Assembly: GCF_001426375.1 (NCBI RefSeq)
Contig: NZ_LMEO01000022.1
Span: forward strand, 1-64,000
DNA: 64,000 nt
From: Paenibacillus sp. Root444D2
GTDB taxonomy: Bacteria > Bacillota > Bacilli > Paenibacillales > NBRC-103111
Reading direction: 5' to 3'
Shown: positions 1 through 10,184 of the stretch, piece after piece
Layout of the letters: every line of letters begins with the position of its first letter
Numbering within the stretch: the first letter of the stretch is position 1
The notes under the pieces: model-generated
Database searches by the model: none
What the model saw: only the letters and a program-made list of their open reading frames with translations
Told to the model about the DNA's origin: nothing
Made by a program: the position numbers and the translations under genes

Positions 1-106
1 CGTCAAACTTGCTATGCTTTACCCTCATACGAACAACCTCCGGCTAATTTCATTGTATTTTCTTAGCCTAAAAGTGTCCAACTTAATTAGGGGGCTTTAT
101 AGAATT

Positions 107-175
107 GTTGTACGAAATGCAACATATTGGGTTGCAGTGGTGCAAAAGTAGATATATTGTTGTACATTGTGCAAC
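107..175. repeat. Palindrome array 1 (GTTGYA-N5-TRCAAC)
   Basis: Two exact copies of a 17-bp hyphenated palindrome lie at 107-123 and 159-175, 52 bp apart start to start. A degenerate copy lies between them at about 131-146. The same 17-mer recurs near 21.8 kb and 53.6 kb. The gene-free stretch 1-404 holds only this array and the terminator at 335-381; the short ORFs across it look random. Confidence 0.85.
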
Positions 176-334
176 TTGGACCAATCATGATGATGCGCAC
201 GTTTCGACCTATCGTGAAACTGTGGCCGGCCAACAAAATGACGTGGAACTGCACCTTAACAACCTCAATAACCTCAACAACTCCGCCCAATGGCCACCAG
301 TGGCAAAAAGCGCACATATGCGCTGGCTCCTCAA

Positions 335-381
335 TTAAAAAAAGCGTTTCAAACCCCGAAGTTCAGGGTTCGAAACGCTTC
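335..381 (-). terminator. Intrinsic terminator of the ABC exporter gene
   Basis: An inverted repeat (about 342-360 with 361-380) forms a long GC-containing stem. On the minus strand it is followed by a T run, just downstream of the exporter stop codon. Confidence 0.85.
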
Positions 382-404
382 TCGCATTACTGTCTCATCT
401 TATT

Positions 405-2219
405 TTAAGAATGAACCTCGGTAGATGCCACGGATGCCAACTGTGAGTGATCTGCAGTCGCCTGCTCATGCAGCTGCAGCTGCTGCGTAGCAAACTCGCG
501 GTACATCTCATGGGACTCCAGCAACTGCTGATGTGTACCACTGCCCGTCACGATGCCTTTGTCCAGGAAGATAATTTGGTCGGCATCTACAACCGTCGAT
601 AAGCGATGCGCAATCACTAGCGTTGTGCGTCCTTGCATCAAATTTTGCAGGGCTTGCTGCACAACGACCTCCGATTTACTGTCCAGACTCGATGTCGCTT
701 CGTCCAGCATCAGAATCTTCGGATCCCGCAGCAAGGCTCGCGCAATGGCGATCCGCTGCCGTTGTCCACCCGACAGCTTGATGCCGCGTTCGCCGACCTC
801 GGTCTCATACTTCTGCGGGAGGTCCTCGATAAAGTCGTCGGCATACGCCATCTGTGAAGCCCGCTTCAGTTCCTCCATCGTCACTTCATGCTGTAGTCCA
901 TAACAGATATTGTCCCGAATCGTGCCTGCAATCAGCGGGCTCTCCTGAGAAACATAGCCAATCTGACTCCTCCAAGAAATAAGCGAGAATTGATCAATTC
1001 GGTCGGCACCCAACGTGACTGAACCCTTTTGCGGCATATAAAATCTTTCCAAAAGAGAGAACATCGTTGTCTTCCCGCTGCCGCTCGGCCCTACAATCGC
1101 CGTTACCTTGCCCGCTTCCATGGTGAAGCTGACATTTTTCAGAACAGAGTCCCCTTCTTTGTAACTGAAAGATACCTGATCGAAATGAATCGACTGCGAG
1201 GCATTCGTGACGGGTACTCCGGCATGCGGATTCTCTTCTTCATAATCGAGTACCTTGAGGATTGTATCGGTCGCCCCCATCGCCTTCTGTACCTGATTGA
1301 AAAATTGCGTAATTTGTGTGATCGGCGCAACAATTTGGAACAAATACAGCATGAATGCAACGAGCTGACCAGCCGAAATAGCTCCAGAGGCAACCTGCAT
1401 GCCGCCATACCCGAAAAGCACGACAAACAGCATTAGCATGACAAAGGTAACAAGCGGCGCCATTAATGCTTGAATCCGGCCCTCTTTAAGCCCGAATTTG
1501 AAAAGCCTTTCTATCCCTGCAGCGCCTTCTTTATACTCAACAGGCTCGGCATTGGCTGCCTTCACTAAGCGCATTTCCGATAGCACTCGATTCAGCACGG
1601 AGGTGAAACCAGCTGTCTCGGCTTGCATGCCCTTGGATATTTTAAACATTTGCCGACCCAGCGGAAAAAGAATGACGAAGGCTATCGGGAATACGCTGAA
1701 CATGATAAGCGTCATTTTCCAATCCATAAACAGAAGCACCACAATAGACCCAATAATCGAGATGATCCCCGTGACGAAACCCGACATATGCTCGGCAATG
1801 AGTCCCTTAATGACCGCTGTATCGTTCGTCATCCGAGAGATGGTATCTCCCGTCTGGTGGTTATCATAGTATCTAACCGGCAGCACGAGCAGCTTCCTCC
1901 ACAAACGATCCCGAATGCCGGCCACAACGCGCTGTCCCGCAAAGTTCAGTAAGTACACCGAAATCCCGGAAGCTACAGCTGATGCAACAAAAGCGATCGC
2001 CATCCCGCTAATCTGCGCCCAATTCAGGGAACTAACAGAGAAGCTGTCGACGACATTCTTCGTAAACAGCGGGATCACCAACCCCACCAACGTTGAAATA
2101 ATACTTAACCCTAGTGCTATGCTTAATACGAGCTTAGGCGGGTTAGCCTGTGCGAGCAAACGAGCGAACCCGCGCCAGTTGCTCTTAACCTTAGGCTCTT
2201 CTTTCCTTGTAGCTGCCAT
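405..2219 (-). CDS. ABC exporter, fused permease and ATPase (BmrA/MsbA type)
   Basis: This is a 604-residue half-transporter of the multidrug/lipid exporter type. The first ~320 residues carry about six membrane helices. The nucleotide-binding domain follows, with Walker A GPSGSGKT near 377-384, signature LSGGQ near 482, Walker B ILMLDE near 502 and an H-loop IAHRLS. It should act as a homodimer in the cytoplasmic membrane, exporting drugs, lipids or peptides; the substrate cannot be read from sequence. The ATG has AAAGGAG about 10 nt upstream. A terminator follows directly, so the gene is probably monocistronic. Domain call is firm; substrate unknown. Confidence 0.93.
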   Translation of the reverse strand: MAATRKEEPKVKSNWRGFARLLAQANPPKLVLSIALGLSIISTLVGLVIPLFTKNVVDSFSVSSLNWAQISGMAIAFVASAVASGISVYLLNFAGQRVVAGIRDRLWRKLLVLPVRYYDNHQTGDTISRMTNDTAVIKGLIAEHMSGFVTGIISIIGSIVVLLFMDWKMTLIMFSVFPIAFVILFPLGRQMFKISKGMQAETAGFTSVLNRVLSEMRLVKAANAEPVEYKEGAAGIERLFKFGLKEGRIQALMAPLVTFVMLMLFVVLFGYGGMQVASGAISAGQLVAFMLYLFQIVAPITQITQFFNQVQKAMGATDTILKVLDYEEENPHAGVPVTNASQSIHFDQVSFSYKEGDSVLKNVSFTMEAGKVTAIVGPSGSGKTTMFSLLERFYMPQKGSVTLGADRIDQFSLISWRSQIGYVSQESPLIAGTIRDNICYGLQHEVTMEELKRASQMAYADDFIEDLPQKYETEVGERGIKLSGGQRQRIAIARALLRDPKILMLDEATSSLDSKSEVVVQQALQNLMQGRTTLVIAHRLSTVVDADQIIFLDKGIVTGSGTHQQLLESHEMYREFATQQLQLHEQATADHSQLASVASTEVHS

Positions 2220-2354
2220 CTATCTCTACTCCTTTACCGATTGGATGTTCATCCGTCTCTCTCTTGTATGATCACTTTCTTAGGTATCATACACTTCTAT
2301 TTTAAACGGAATATAAACAAGATCCCATCGGCCCTCAGGCGGAGAAGCAGCCTC

Positions 2355-3287
2355 CTATTTCTTTGCCCTCTCGCGATAGTACGCGACTGTCTCGGTAAGC
2401 GCTGTACGCAGCGGCGTAGGTCCCGCTTCTCCGCCAAAGCGCTGTACAAACTTACTGCTATCCACGACAAAAGGCTGCTCAAATTGATAGAGCATCTCGA
2501 TAACCTCCTTGGCTGCCGGTAGGAATAGACCGCCCAGACGAAGCATCCCACGGCCCATCGTGCCAATACGCGGAGCGTGTCCTGCAACCTCGTAGGCTAG
2601 TTCTGCGAATCGCCGAGCGCTTACGGTCTCTGCATTTGGCACGTGCCACACCTGACCGAAGGCATCTTCATGCTCACTCAGGGTCACGAGGGCTCGACCA
2701 AAGTCGTCTATATACGTAAATGTATGCGGCACATCTGGATTCCCAAGCAGCGAAATCGGCTTCCCAGCCGCCACTGGTGTGAAAAAACGCGAACCAACGG
2801 AGGAATTTCCTACCTGAGGTCCAAAGAAATCAGCCCCTCTGCCGATCGTCACTTTCAAGATCCCTTTTTGGTGTAAATTCAACAGATCACGAGCAACTTC
2901 AGCCCTTACTTTGCCTTTACGCGTGGAAGCCATATAAGCCAGATCTTCATGGATCAACCCCGTAACTTCACCGTACATATAGAGGTTATCCCCCATAATT
3001 AGATTCACCTTATGATGGGCAGCGGCTTTTGTAATATGGCTCATCATTTGCTGAAACAAACCATCCCACTTATGATAGGGTGGCGACGCGCATTGAAATA
3101 CGTTCTTCGCCCCTTTTAACGCAGTTAGAGCACCGCTTTCACTCATCAGATCTGCTTGCATCACTTCAACACCATCAGGTACACTTGCCCTGCCCGAGGA
3201 GTTAACCATTCTTACTTTCTTCCCTCTCCTCAAAAGTTCTTTCATGACGGCCCTGCCCAGCGGACCCACTCCCAATATGACTTCCAT
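2355..3287 (-). CDS. NAD(P)-dependent epimerase/dehydratase-like protein
   Basis: About 310 residues starting MEVILGVGPLG, with a Rossmann nucleotide-binding turn GVGPLG at the very N-terminus and a PNAE...R segment near residue 215, typical of NmrA/extended-SDR epimerase-like proteins. The substrate is not recognisable. I place the start at 3287, because GGGAGG lies 7 nt before that ATG, rather than at the upstream ATG of the longer reading frame. It is the last gene of a likely VOC-MerR-epimerase operon on the minus strand, so it may be a target of the MerR regulator. Confidence 0.85.
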   Translation of the reverse strand: MEVILGVGPLGRAVMKELLRRGKKVRMVNSSGRASVPDGVEVMQADLMSESGALTALKGAKNVFQCASPPYHKWDGLFQQMMSHITKAAAHHKVNLIMGDNLYMYGEVTGLIHEDLAYMASTRKGKVRAEVARDLLNLHQKGILKVTIGRGADFFGPQVGNSSVGSRFFTPVAAGKPISLLGNPDVPHTFTYIDDFGRALVTLSEHEDAFGQVWHVPNAETVSARRFAELAYEVAGHAPRIGTMGRGMLRLGGLFLPAAKEVIEMLYQFEQPFVVDSSKFVQRFGGEAGPTPLRTALTETVAYYRERAKK

Positions 3288-3365
3288 GCTGCATCCTCCC
3301 AAGTGGTTTTCGCCAGAATGACCGGCTAGCTTCTTCTTATGAAATAACAATAAACCCTATAGCAA

Positions 3366-4235
3366 CTATAGGGTCAATACGTTTCTCACAGGAATTTGAA
3401 GATCAACAATAAAGTCATCTGTGTTCATCATATGGGTAAAATCAATCAAATACCGCTCCAGCACAGGACCGTTTTCTTCATAGCCGTTCAGGCTCATCCA
3501 GTCCTTTAAGCGTTGGAACAGCGATTTGCACGAATCTTCATTAGGAAAACCCGCGTATACCGCGGATATGTAATCCCCGCCCGGCAGCCATCGGGTAAAA
3601 TCAGGTTCGGGCTTTGTTGTCAGCAGCGGCACACAGATCTCAATATCGGAATCGCTCCTGTCAAACGTCAATAGATCTTCATGATAGATGGTCATAATGT
3701 GCCCATCCATCGTCAAACCGTTCTCTTTGATCCGGTCCATCAGCGCCATGAAGCGCATAACTGAAGCCTCCATCCCGCATGCGTCACGTTTACGTTCGAA
3801 AGCGACGAAGCGATCCGGATATGTCTTCAGCTCTACCACGACTTGCGAATGCTCGAATTCGTTGCGCAGCTGCCGCCCGGCGTCCAAATGCCGCAGCCTT
3901 TGATCAATCGTACCGACGACCGTTTCCAGCGTGCGGATCGTTTCTTCCGCTTCCGCCTTCTTCCCACGCATCAGCTCCGGCATGCTGTCCATGCTTTTGC
4001 TTTTGAGAATTTGACCGATCTGCTCTAGCGTGAACTGCATGCTCTGCAGGTCCTGAACGATTTTAATCGCAAGAATATCTTGACTGGCGTAGTACCGATA
4101 GCCATTCTGCCCATCCACACGGTGCGGCTTTACAAGCCCAATTTTGTCATAGAAATGGAGGGTCTGGATCGAGGTCTGGCATATTTTCGCCGTTTGCCCA
4201 ACGGTGTATCCCTGCATTCTTGGCATATTTTTCAT
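3366..4235 (-). CDS. MerR-family regulator with GyrI-like ligand domain (BmrR type)
   Basis: 289 residues. The N-terminus (about 9-78) is a MerR winged helix: YTVGQTAKICQTSIQTLHFY, then GLVKPHR and NGYRYY. A coiled coil (about 85-125) precedes a C-terminal GyrI-like effector-binding domain, the BmrR layout. Such proteins bind hydrophobic cations and activate promoters with long spacers. The ATG lies 7 nt after the stop of the VOC gene, so the two are surely cotranscribed; the ribosome site is weak, suggesting translational coupling. Confidence 0.9.
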   Translation of the reverse strand: MKNMPRMQGYTVGQTAKICQTSIQTLHFYDKIGLVKPHRVDGQNGYRYYASQDILAIKIVQDLQSMQFTLEQIGQILKSKSMDSMPELMRGKKAEAEETIRTLETVVGTIDQRLRHLDAGRQLRNEFEHSQVVVELKTYPDRFVAFERKRDACGMEASVMRFMALMDRIKENGLTMDGHIMTIYHEDLLTFDRSDSDIEICVPLLTTKPEPDFTRWLPGGDYISAVYAGFPNEDSCKSLFQRLKDWMSLNGYEENGPVLERYLIDFTHMMNTDDFIVDLQIPVRNVLTL

Positions 4236-4242
4236 AAGATGA

Positions 4243-4638
4243 TTATGATTCCGTTGCTATCTGCCAGATCACACCGAAAGGATCTTCCAGACGACCAAAC
4301 ATCGTCCCCCAGAACATGCGTTCGAAAGGCATTTTCACAATGCCGCCCTCGGAAAGTCCATCGAATATACGGCGTGCTTCTTCTTCGCTCTTAAATTCCA
4401 GCGTCAAATCCAGACCTTGGCCTCTATCGACCGTATTTGTACCTGAATCAGCCATGAAGAAGCGAAGGCCAAGGGCCTGCAGCTCTAGATGCATGACGCG
4501 ATTTTTGATAGATTCATCCGCATCCGGCATATCCGCGAAAGTACGCAGACTAACCAATTCCCCGCCTAGTGCCTTCACGTAAAAGTCAGCTTGTTTTCTT
4601 GCATCACTGCTGTAAATATATGGAGTTAACGTTGCCAT
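4243..4638 (-). CDS. VOC-superfamily protein, PhnB/glyoxalase-like
   Basis: 131 residues with the vicinal-oxygen-chelate fold. It starts ATLTPYIYSSDARKQADFYV and ends EDPFGVIWQI, the PhnB-like/3-demethylubiquinone methyltransferase-like subtype. The function of this subgroup is generally unknown; resistance or metabolite modification is possible. A strong GGAGGG precedes the ATG. It heads the VOC-MerR-epimerase operon. Confidence 0.88.
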   Translation of the reverse strand: MATLTPYIYSSDARKQADFYVKALGGELVSLRTFADMPDADESIKNRVMHLELQALGLRFFMADSGTNTVDRGQGLDLTLEFKSEEEARRIFDGLSEGGIVKMPFERMFWGTMFGRLEDPFGVIWQIATES

Positions 4639-4695
4639 GTTGCTTCCCTCCTAATTAGTAATCGTTGGATACAGACCGATCATACCACCACTTGC

Positions 4696-5742
4696 CTAGG
4701 GAAGTGAATACGATCCCCACACTAAGCGGTCTCTTCCTTGCTCCTTCGCTTCATACAAAAGCGCATCTGCCGTAGCGACTAACTCTGTCGCACTTTGCTC
4801 CTTGTCACGAACGGCCGCTCCGAAGCTCATGGTAATATGGAACTTATCCTCGTCAGTACCAAACTCAATCGCGCGCAGCTTTTCTCTGAATTGATTCAGC
4901 AGATCACTAGCGAAATGCCGATCCTGTGTGTACAAAATGATAACAAACTCCTCGCCTCCATAACGGAAGGCACTGCCATGCTCAGTAGGAATACTCGAGT
5001 CAAACAATGTTCCGATCGACCGCAGAACCGCATCCCCTGCCTGGTGACCGTACTGATCATTAATGCGTTTGAAATAATCAATATCTCCCATCACAAGGGT
5101 AAATTGCTGCCTCCGCGCAATCGTTTCCTTCATTTCCTCTTGAAAGCTGCGGTGATTACAGAGCCCCGTTAGGTAGTCTTTTTTAGCTAAATTCTCGAAA
5201 ATGCCCTTCTCCACAAAATGCTTTCGCTCCCGCGCCACGATGATGCCGCCAATTACACCGACCATAATCAAAAAAGCAAAGTTGAAAAAATGCCGCGGCA
5301 GATCTTCTATCATAAAACCGCCATCGACCGTGATTACAACACCGATATAACCAAGAATCACCATAAGGGTTGCCACCATGGCCCCAGCGAGACTCCAGTA
5401 TAATGACGCATGCAAAATAACCAGATAAGCAATTGGATAAACGGGACTCTGGGTACCTCCGGTTAGCGAAATAATCGCTACAAAGGCTACGTAATCTAAC
5501 AGCACTCCCGTCCTCGTTGTGTAGCGATAGAAGGCAGAGTCAATGGGACTGCGATGTATGGCAAATTCCGTTATTCCCATATAAATAACAGCAAAAACAA
5601 ATAGACTCATAAAAATAATCAGATCTAATGTCGTTTGATGATAATACTTCATAAATAGAATAGTTGACGTCGGTACAAAAAACCACCGTACACAACAATA
5701 GGCAATTTCCAAAATGTGGTCAGATCTTCTAGTCACAGGCAC
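4696..5742 (-). CDS. Membrane diguanylate cyclase (GGDEF)
   Basis: About 348 residues. An N-terminal block of roughly five or six membrane helices (to about residue 170) is followed by a GGDEF domain starting KKDYLTGLCNHRSF, with the active-site motif GGEEF, so it is predicted to make cyclic di-GMP from a membrane-sensed signal. I prefer the GTG start at 5742, which has GAGGAAGTGA upstream; the reading frame stays open to an ATG at 5820 without a good ribosome site. An RxxD inhibitory site is not obvious. It is divergent from the RCC1-like gene. Confidence 0.88.
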   Translation of the reverse strand: MPVTRRSDHILEIAYCCVRWFFVPTSTILFMKYYHQTTLDLIIFMSLFVFAVIYMGITEFAIHRSPIDSAFYRYTTRTGVLLDYVAFVAIISLTGGTQSPVYPIAYLVILHASLYWSLAGAMVATLMVILGYIGVVITVDGGFMIEDLPRHFFNFAFLIMVGVIGGIIVARERKHFVEKGIFENLAKKDYLTGLCNHRSFQEEMKETIARRQQFTLVMGDIDYFKRINDQYGHQAGDAVLRSIGTLFDSSIPTEHGSAFRYGGEEFVIILYTQDRHFASDLLNQFREKLRAIEFGTDEDKFHITMSFGAAVRDKEQSATELVATADALLYEAKEQGRDRLVWGSYSLP

Positions 5743-5896
5743 GGTGCAATCACTTCCTCGATATAGCATTGTACACTTTTGAAATTCTATGGAAATAACA
5801 GGAAGTCCTGCCTCATTCAATTTATATACAACTTTTCTTGCTGAACGTCGTCTATTACTTTACATGAATAACCATTTATTGGAAAGGTTGTGTTTC

Positions 5897-8053
5897 ATGT
5901 TTAAACGACTTCAATCCTTTATTCAGCGACACACGGAAAAAATCGTCGCCATAGTCATCCTTCTCTTCCTGGTAACTTTATTTATCTGGCATTATCCCAT
6001 TAGGAAAATACCCAACGAACCCGTAGTTACAGCCCCTGCTTCCCAGGAACCATTGGTTACACCCACTATCCCGCCTGTGAAAACAGCTGATTTTGAGATT
6101 CTTGCGTGCCCTGCAGACTTTGACATCTACCCTTCTACGACCCAGAATTCAGGATTTACAGCTGTAAAAATGCCAATTACCAAGTCACTCACGAGCGTCC
6201 GCCATGTATCAACAGGTCATCTGCTTGACCAAGCAGGTTATGGCATGGAATTTGGCACCTCATACGCGCTTGCGGAGGATGGCAGTGTGTACCGCTGGGG
6301 GAACCTGAGCTTCGAGGCAGGCATACACCCTTCTGGGTTTCCGCAAAAGGTGGCAGGAGCTCCGACATCGATTAAACAACTGGATGGACGCTTCGCACTA
6401 ACGCATCAAGGTGAGGTGTGGGATCTCGGAATGGGCGAAACGCCAAAGCCTGTTCAAGAGTTGAAAGGTGCAATCGGCATCGCGCAAGCGTTTGATTCAT
6501 CCGTGCTCGGCTGGTATCCAAACGGCGTGGTTCGTCTGTACGAAACTTGGGGAAGCGACGGAAAACCTTCCACAAAGAAGTGGGAGCTGCAAGGCGAACT
6601 AACTGAGATATACGCCAGCCCCTATATAGCCTTAGGTCTACGTAAAGATGGAACCCTTGTCCATTTACAAGATAACTCGTTCCAAAACCCAACTAGTTCG
6701 CTCCAAAATATAGTGCTTCCCAATGGTGAAAAGCCTACAAAGATCGAGACGACAATGTCTTACTCGACGAAAGCGTATATCCAATCTGATCGACAAAAAT
6801 GGTACATGATCAATCAGGATAATCAACTCGTTGACGCGACGGTACCTGACAGTACGATTCAGCCTACAGCGACGCAGCATTACACCGTTGCACTTCAGAA
6901 AGATGGAAGTGTGCTCGCATGGGGTGATCTGCAAAGCTTGCTGGGTCCCGATTATCAATCCGTCACGCCGGAGAAAGCGATTCGCCTAGACGGTCTGTCT
7001 AATGTGGCTAAACTTGCAGTCGGTTCCGATCATGTCCTGGCTCTAACCACCGACCGTCAGCTGTTATCCTTGGGTTCCAACATGTATGGCCAATTAGGAC
7101 GTTCATCTGTTTATACCGCAGTCCCAATTGCGATAGGACAGTGGCCTGGACTTGATGAGCTTTATCCTTCCTACGAATCCTACATCGCTATTAAAGATGG
7201 GGATGCCTGGTTATGGAAGACGGATGATACGCCAAAGCCTCTACTGCTAGGGCAAAAAATTAGCAAAGCTCTGAACAGCCATACGCTGCTAACATCAAAC
7301 GGTCACCTGCTTTTTCTTGATCCAGACGGCAGTAATACATGCAGGATGCTGCAAACTCCTGAACCCATTGTTGATGTTAGCCACACTTGGAATGGTTTCC
7401 TCATGGTTTTGCGGGGTGGGCGAACCCTTTATGCCCAAGGCATAGAAGGGAACTCAGGACCGCTGAAGGTTTCTGATTTCATCTTGAATCCACGACCGAA
7501 GGGCGTCGTAACCCGCGTCTTCGGATCGCCTTCCGCATTTGCTTTGACGGATCAAGGCGAACTCTATTTCGCGCCTAAGATGGTCAAAGGAGCCTTCAGC
7601 CCTGATATGGTCCCAGCTCAGGCGGGAACGTCTTTCAGGCAGTTTTCTCCTATAGACTATGTGTTTAACGATGGCTCCCGGTTCGTCGCCTTAGCCTTAG
7701 ATGAACAAAACAAGGTGCATGAGCTTACCCTCAAACAGACAGAAGGAAGTTCAGAGACTAATATATTTACGGTTGAGATAAAGAAAACGGATCAAAAGGC
7801 GCAGCAATTAACAGGTGGGGCCTACATTGATTCGCAAGGCATTATTCATGATACGAACCTAATTGCCGATAACCATGTTTCTTTACCTGGTTCATCGAAA
7901 CTTGCTACTTCTTCATCATATTATCATTTCCCGATTGAAGGAAGAGCTTACTTTTTTCATCATTTTGTTACGCAGGATGGAACTATCTACTGGCTGGGAG
8001 ATCGGCCTTTCACGCGCCAGGAATCCAGAGCAGGCGCTGTCGTTATACCCTAA
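5897..8053 (+). CDS. Membrane-anchored RCC1-repeat protein
   Basis: About 718 residues. A short cytoplasmic head is followed by one membrane helix (about 15-31) and a proline-rich linker, then a large extracytoplasmic region with scattered RCC1-type blade signatures (YALAEDGSVYRWGN; VALQKDGSVLAWGDLQSLLG; LALTTDRQLLSLGSNMYGQ). These predict one or two beta-propellers for protein or ligand binding; no enzymatic motif is visible. Start 5897 is chosen for GGAAAGG about 9 nt upstream; the frame is open from 5789 without a ribosome site. Partner unknown. Confidence 0.82.
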   Translation: MFKRLQSFIQRHTEKIVAIVILLFLVTLFIWHYPIRKIPNEPVVTAPASQEPLVTPTIPPVKTADFEILACPADFDIYPSTTQNSGFTAVKMPITKSLTSVRHVSTGHLLDQAGYGMEFGTSYALAEDGSVYRWGNLSFEAGIHPSGFPQKVAGAPTSIKQLDGRFALTHQGEVWDLGMGETPKPVQELKGAIGIAQAFDSSVLGWYPNGVVRLYETWGSDGKPSTKKWELQGELTEIYASPYIALGLRKDGTLVHLQDNSFQNPTSSLQNIVLPNGEKPTKIETTMSYSTKAYIQSDRQKWYMINQDNQLVDATVPDSTIQPTATQHYTVALQKDGSVLAWGDLQSLLGPDYQSVTPEKAIRLDGLSNVAKLAVGSDHVLALTTDRQLLSLGSNMYGQLGRSSVYTAVPIAIGQWPGLDELYPSYESYIAIKDGDAWLWKTDDTPKPLLLGQKISKALNSHTLLTSNGHLLFLDPDGSNTCRMLQTPEPIVDVSHTWNGFLMVLRGGRTLYAQGIEGNSGPLKVSDFILNPRPKGVVTRVFGSPSAFALTDQGELYFAPKMVKGAFSPDMVPAQAGTSFRQFSPIDYVFNDGSRFVALALDEQNKVHELTLKQTEGSSETNIFTVEIKKTDQKAQQLTGGAYIDSQGIIHDTNLIADNHVSLPGSSKLATSSSYYHFPIEGRAYFFHHFVTQDGTIYWLGDRPFTRQESRAGAVVIP

Positions 8054-8142
8054 CAGAGGCCAGATTTTGTTTTTTACTGTTTCTTCTATACAATGAAAGG
8101 GTAAGTACATACTACCTACAGAGTCACTGAGGAGGTAATTCG

Positions 8143-9306
8143 ATGAATAATTTTACATTTTACAATCCAACCACACTGCATTTCGGTCAGGGACAACTGG
8201 AGAAATTAACAGCTGAGGTACCTAAATATGGCAAGAATGTGCTGCTCGTCTATGGCGGCGGGAGCATTAAGCAGAATGGCATTTATACGAACGTTGTTCA
8301 TATTCTGAAAGGCTTGGATGTAAATATTTTCGAACTGAGCGGTGTTGAGCCTAACCCGAGACTAACAACTGTTCATCGGGGTGTAGACATGTGCCGCAAG
8401 CAGAGCATTGACCTCATTCTCGCTGTCGGCGGAGGCAGCGTCATCGACTGCGCCAAAGCAATTGCTGTAGGAGCGAAGTACGCGGGTGACTTCTGGGATA
8501 TCGTTACAAGGAAGGCTTCTCCAACGGGTGCGCTGCCCTTAGGAACTGTCCTCACGATCGCAGCAACAGGCTCAGAAATGAACTCCGGTTCTGTTATTAC
8601 GAATTGGGAGACGAAAGAGAAACTCGGTTGGGGCAGTCCGTTCTCATTCCCAAAATTCTCGATTCTAGACCCAGCTCACACGACTTCCTTGCCAGAAAAT
8701 CAGACCGTATATGGCATGGTTGATATCATGTCTCACGTGTTTGAACAGTACTTCCATCATACGTCTAATACACCATTGCAGGATGGCTTCTGTGAAACAA
8801 TCCTTCGCACAGTGATCGATACGGCTCCGCGCTTGCTGCGAGATCTTGATGATCTGGAAGGACGCGCAACGATCCTATATAGCGGTACAATGGCGCTTAA
8901 CGGTGTCCTGAGCATGGGTGTCCGCGGCGATTGGGCTACACATAATCTGGAGCACGCAGTGTCAGCCGTTCACGATATTCCGCACGGAGGCGGTCTAGCA
9001 ATCCTCTTCCCGAACTGGATGACCTACACACTCGATGCCAACGTGGCGCGGTTCAAACAGTTCGCACAGAACGTCTTTGACATTGATGCGATAGACAAAT
9101 CGGACCGCCAAGTTGCGGAGGAAGGCATCGCCGCTCTTCGTGAATTCTTAGCCTCCATTGGTGCGCCAAGCCGACTGTCCGATTACGACATCGACGACTC
9201 GACAATTGAGCTAATGGCCGATAAAGCCATGGTTTACGGGGATTTTGGCAACTTTAAGAAGCTGACACGCGAAGATGTTGTGAATATTTATCGGATGTCA
9301 TTATGA
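8143..9306 (+). CDS. Iron-containing (butanol-type) alcohol dehydrogenase
   Basis: 387 residues of the group III Fe-alcohol dehydrogenase family, close in look to NADH-dependent butanol dehydrogenases (YugJ/BdhA type). The dinucleotide-binding motif [13 protein letters not shown] is present. Metal ligands are the Asp and His of MVDIMSH plus the two His of [16 protein letters not shown]. It should interconvert aldehydes and alcohols in the cytoplasm. GGAGGT precedes the ATG; a strong terminator follows, so it is monocistronic. Confidence 0.93.
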   Translation: MNNFTFYNPTTLHFGQGQLEKLTAEVPKYGKNVLLVYGGGSIKQNGIYTNVVHILKGLDVNIFELSGVEPNPRLTTVHRGVDMCRKQSIDLILAVGGGSVIDCAKAIAVGAKYAGDFWDIVTRKASPTGALPLGTVLTIAATGSEMNSGSVITNWETKEKLGWGSPFSFPKFSILDPAHTTSLPENQTVYGMVDIMSHVFEQYFHHTSNTPLQDGFCETILRTVIDTAPRLLRDLDDLEGRATILYSGTMALNGVLSMGVRGDWATHNLEHAVSAVHDIPHGGGLAILFPNWMTYTLDANVARFKQFAQNVFDIDAIDKSDRQVAEEGIAALREFLASIGAPSRLSDYDIDDSTIELMADKAMVYGDFGNFKKLTREDVVNIYRMSL

Positions 9307-9313
9307 GAATTAG

Positions 9314-9350
9314 GAGTGAGCTGACATTATTGTCAGTTCGCTCTTTTTTT
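9314..9350 (+). terminator. Intrinsic terminator after the alcohol dehydrogenase
   Basis: A 13-bp stem with one or two wobbles (9314-9326 with 9331-9343), loop TTAT, followed by seven T residues. Confidence 0.92.
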
Positions 9351-9439
9351 CTGGGGAAAATGCTACAAATCATTTACAGACAGGATTTCATATGAAATAC
9401 TTATAGGGAAATTATCCCTTTTATGGAGGTTGAGTTGAT

Positions 9440-9823
9440 ATGAGTGAGGTTCGTATGTCAAGTCCGATTAAGAATCGAATTAGCAATGTCTTTATTCCCG
9501 TTCGGAATATTGAGCATGCACGGGATTGGTACTGCAGGTTACTTGGTATAGCTCCTGACGGGGATATCTTGTTCGGGCACCTCTACGCACTTCCCATGGA
9601 TGGAACATCCCTTGTGCTTGATCAAATGCCCATGTGGGGCGGTAATGAACCAGGAGGCCCTCCAACTTATCAAACACCTGCTTTTATGTTTCAAACCGAG
9701 AATATTCAAGCTTCTTATGAATTTATGAAAAATAACGAGGTTGAGCTTGTTACAGAGATCCAAAATGAACAATGGTTCGCTTTTCGAGATCCGGACGGTA
9801 ACCTGCTTATGGTTTGTAAATAA
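9440..9823 (+). CDS. VOC-family (glyoxalase/bleomycin-resistance-like) protein
   Basis: 127 residues with a single VOC repeat pair: NVFIPVRNIEHARDWYCRLL at the N-terminus and FRDPDGNLLMVC at the end. Substrate unknown. The ATG has GGAGG about 10 nt upstream; a second in-frame Met at codon 6 is possible. Confidence 0.85.
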   Translation: MSEVRMSSPIKNRISNVFIPVRNIEHARDWYCRLLGIAPDGDILFGHLYALPMDGTSLVLDQMPMWGGNEPGGPPTYQTPAFMFQTENIQASYEFMKNNEVELVTEIQNEQWFAFRDPDGNLLMVCK

Positions 9824-9872
9824 CATGGAATAACTACTGAATACTTAAAGCGACGAGGATCATACTATATCC

Positions 9873-10184
9873 ATGAAAAAACTTACTTTTACAGCCGATC
9901 AATTGGTCAGTTCCACCACAGCTTCCAAAAAATTTGGCGAGCTGCGTAGGAAGGCGAAGGATCTACCCCAATTCATAACTGAGAATGGTGTCGTCGATAC
10001 AGTATTAGTTGGGTACCCTTACTTCGAGCAAATGTTTGAACGCCTGACTCAGCTAGAACAACAAGAGGAAGAGCGAATTCTGAATGAACGAATAGATCGA
10101 ATCACACAAGACCCTGCCTCTATTTTGATTTGGAAAGAAATCCGCAAAGAACCACACGAAGGAGCGATTGGCTATTCGTTTTGA
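9873..10184 (+). CDS. Phd/YefM-type antitoxin
   Basis: 103 residues. The N-terminal half (FTADQLVSSTTASKKFGELR) has the prevent-host-death antitoxin pattern used for DNA binding and dimerisation; the charged C-terminal half would wrap the toxin. It should neutralise the downstream protein and repress the operon. It overlaps the toxin gene by 17 nt, the usual antitoxin-first order. The ribosome site is poor (AGGAT about 12 nt upstream). Confidence 0.82.
   Translation: MKKLTFTADQLVSSTTASKKFGELRRKAKDLPQFITENGVVDTVLVGYPYFEQMFERLTQLEQQEEERILNERIDRITQDPASILIWKEIRKEPHEGAIGYSF

Noticed and set aside
105-408. Short ORFs at the left end
   Set aside because: They cross the palindrome array and the terminator, without ribosome sites or recognisable protein features.
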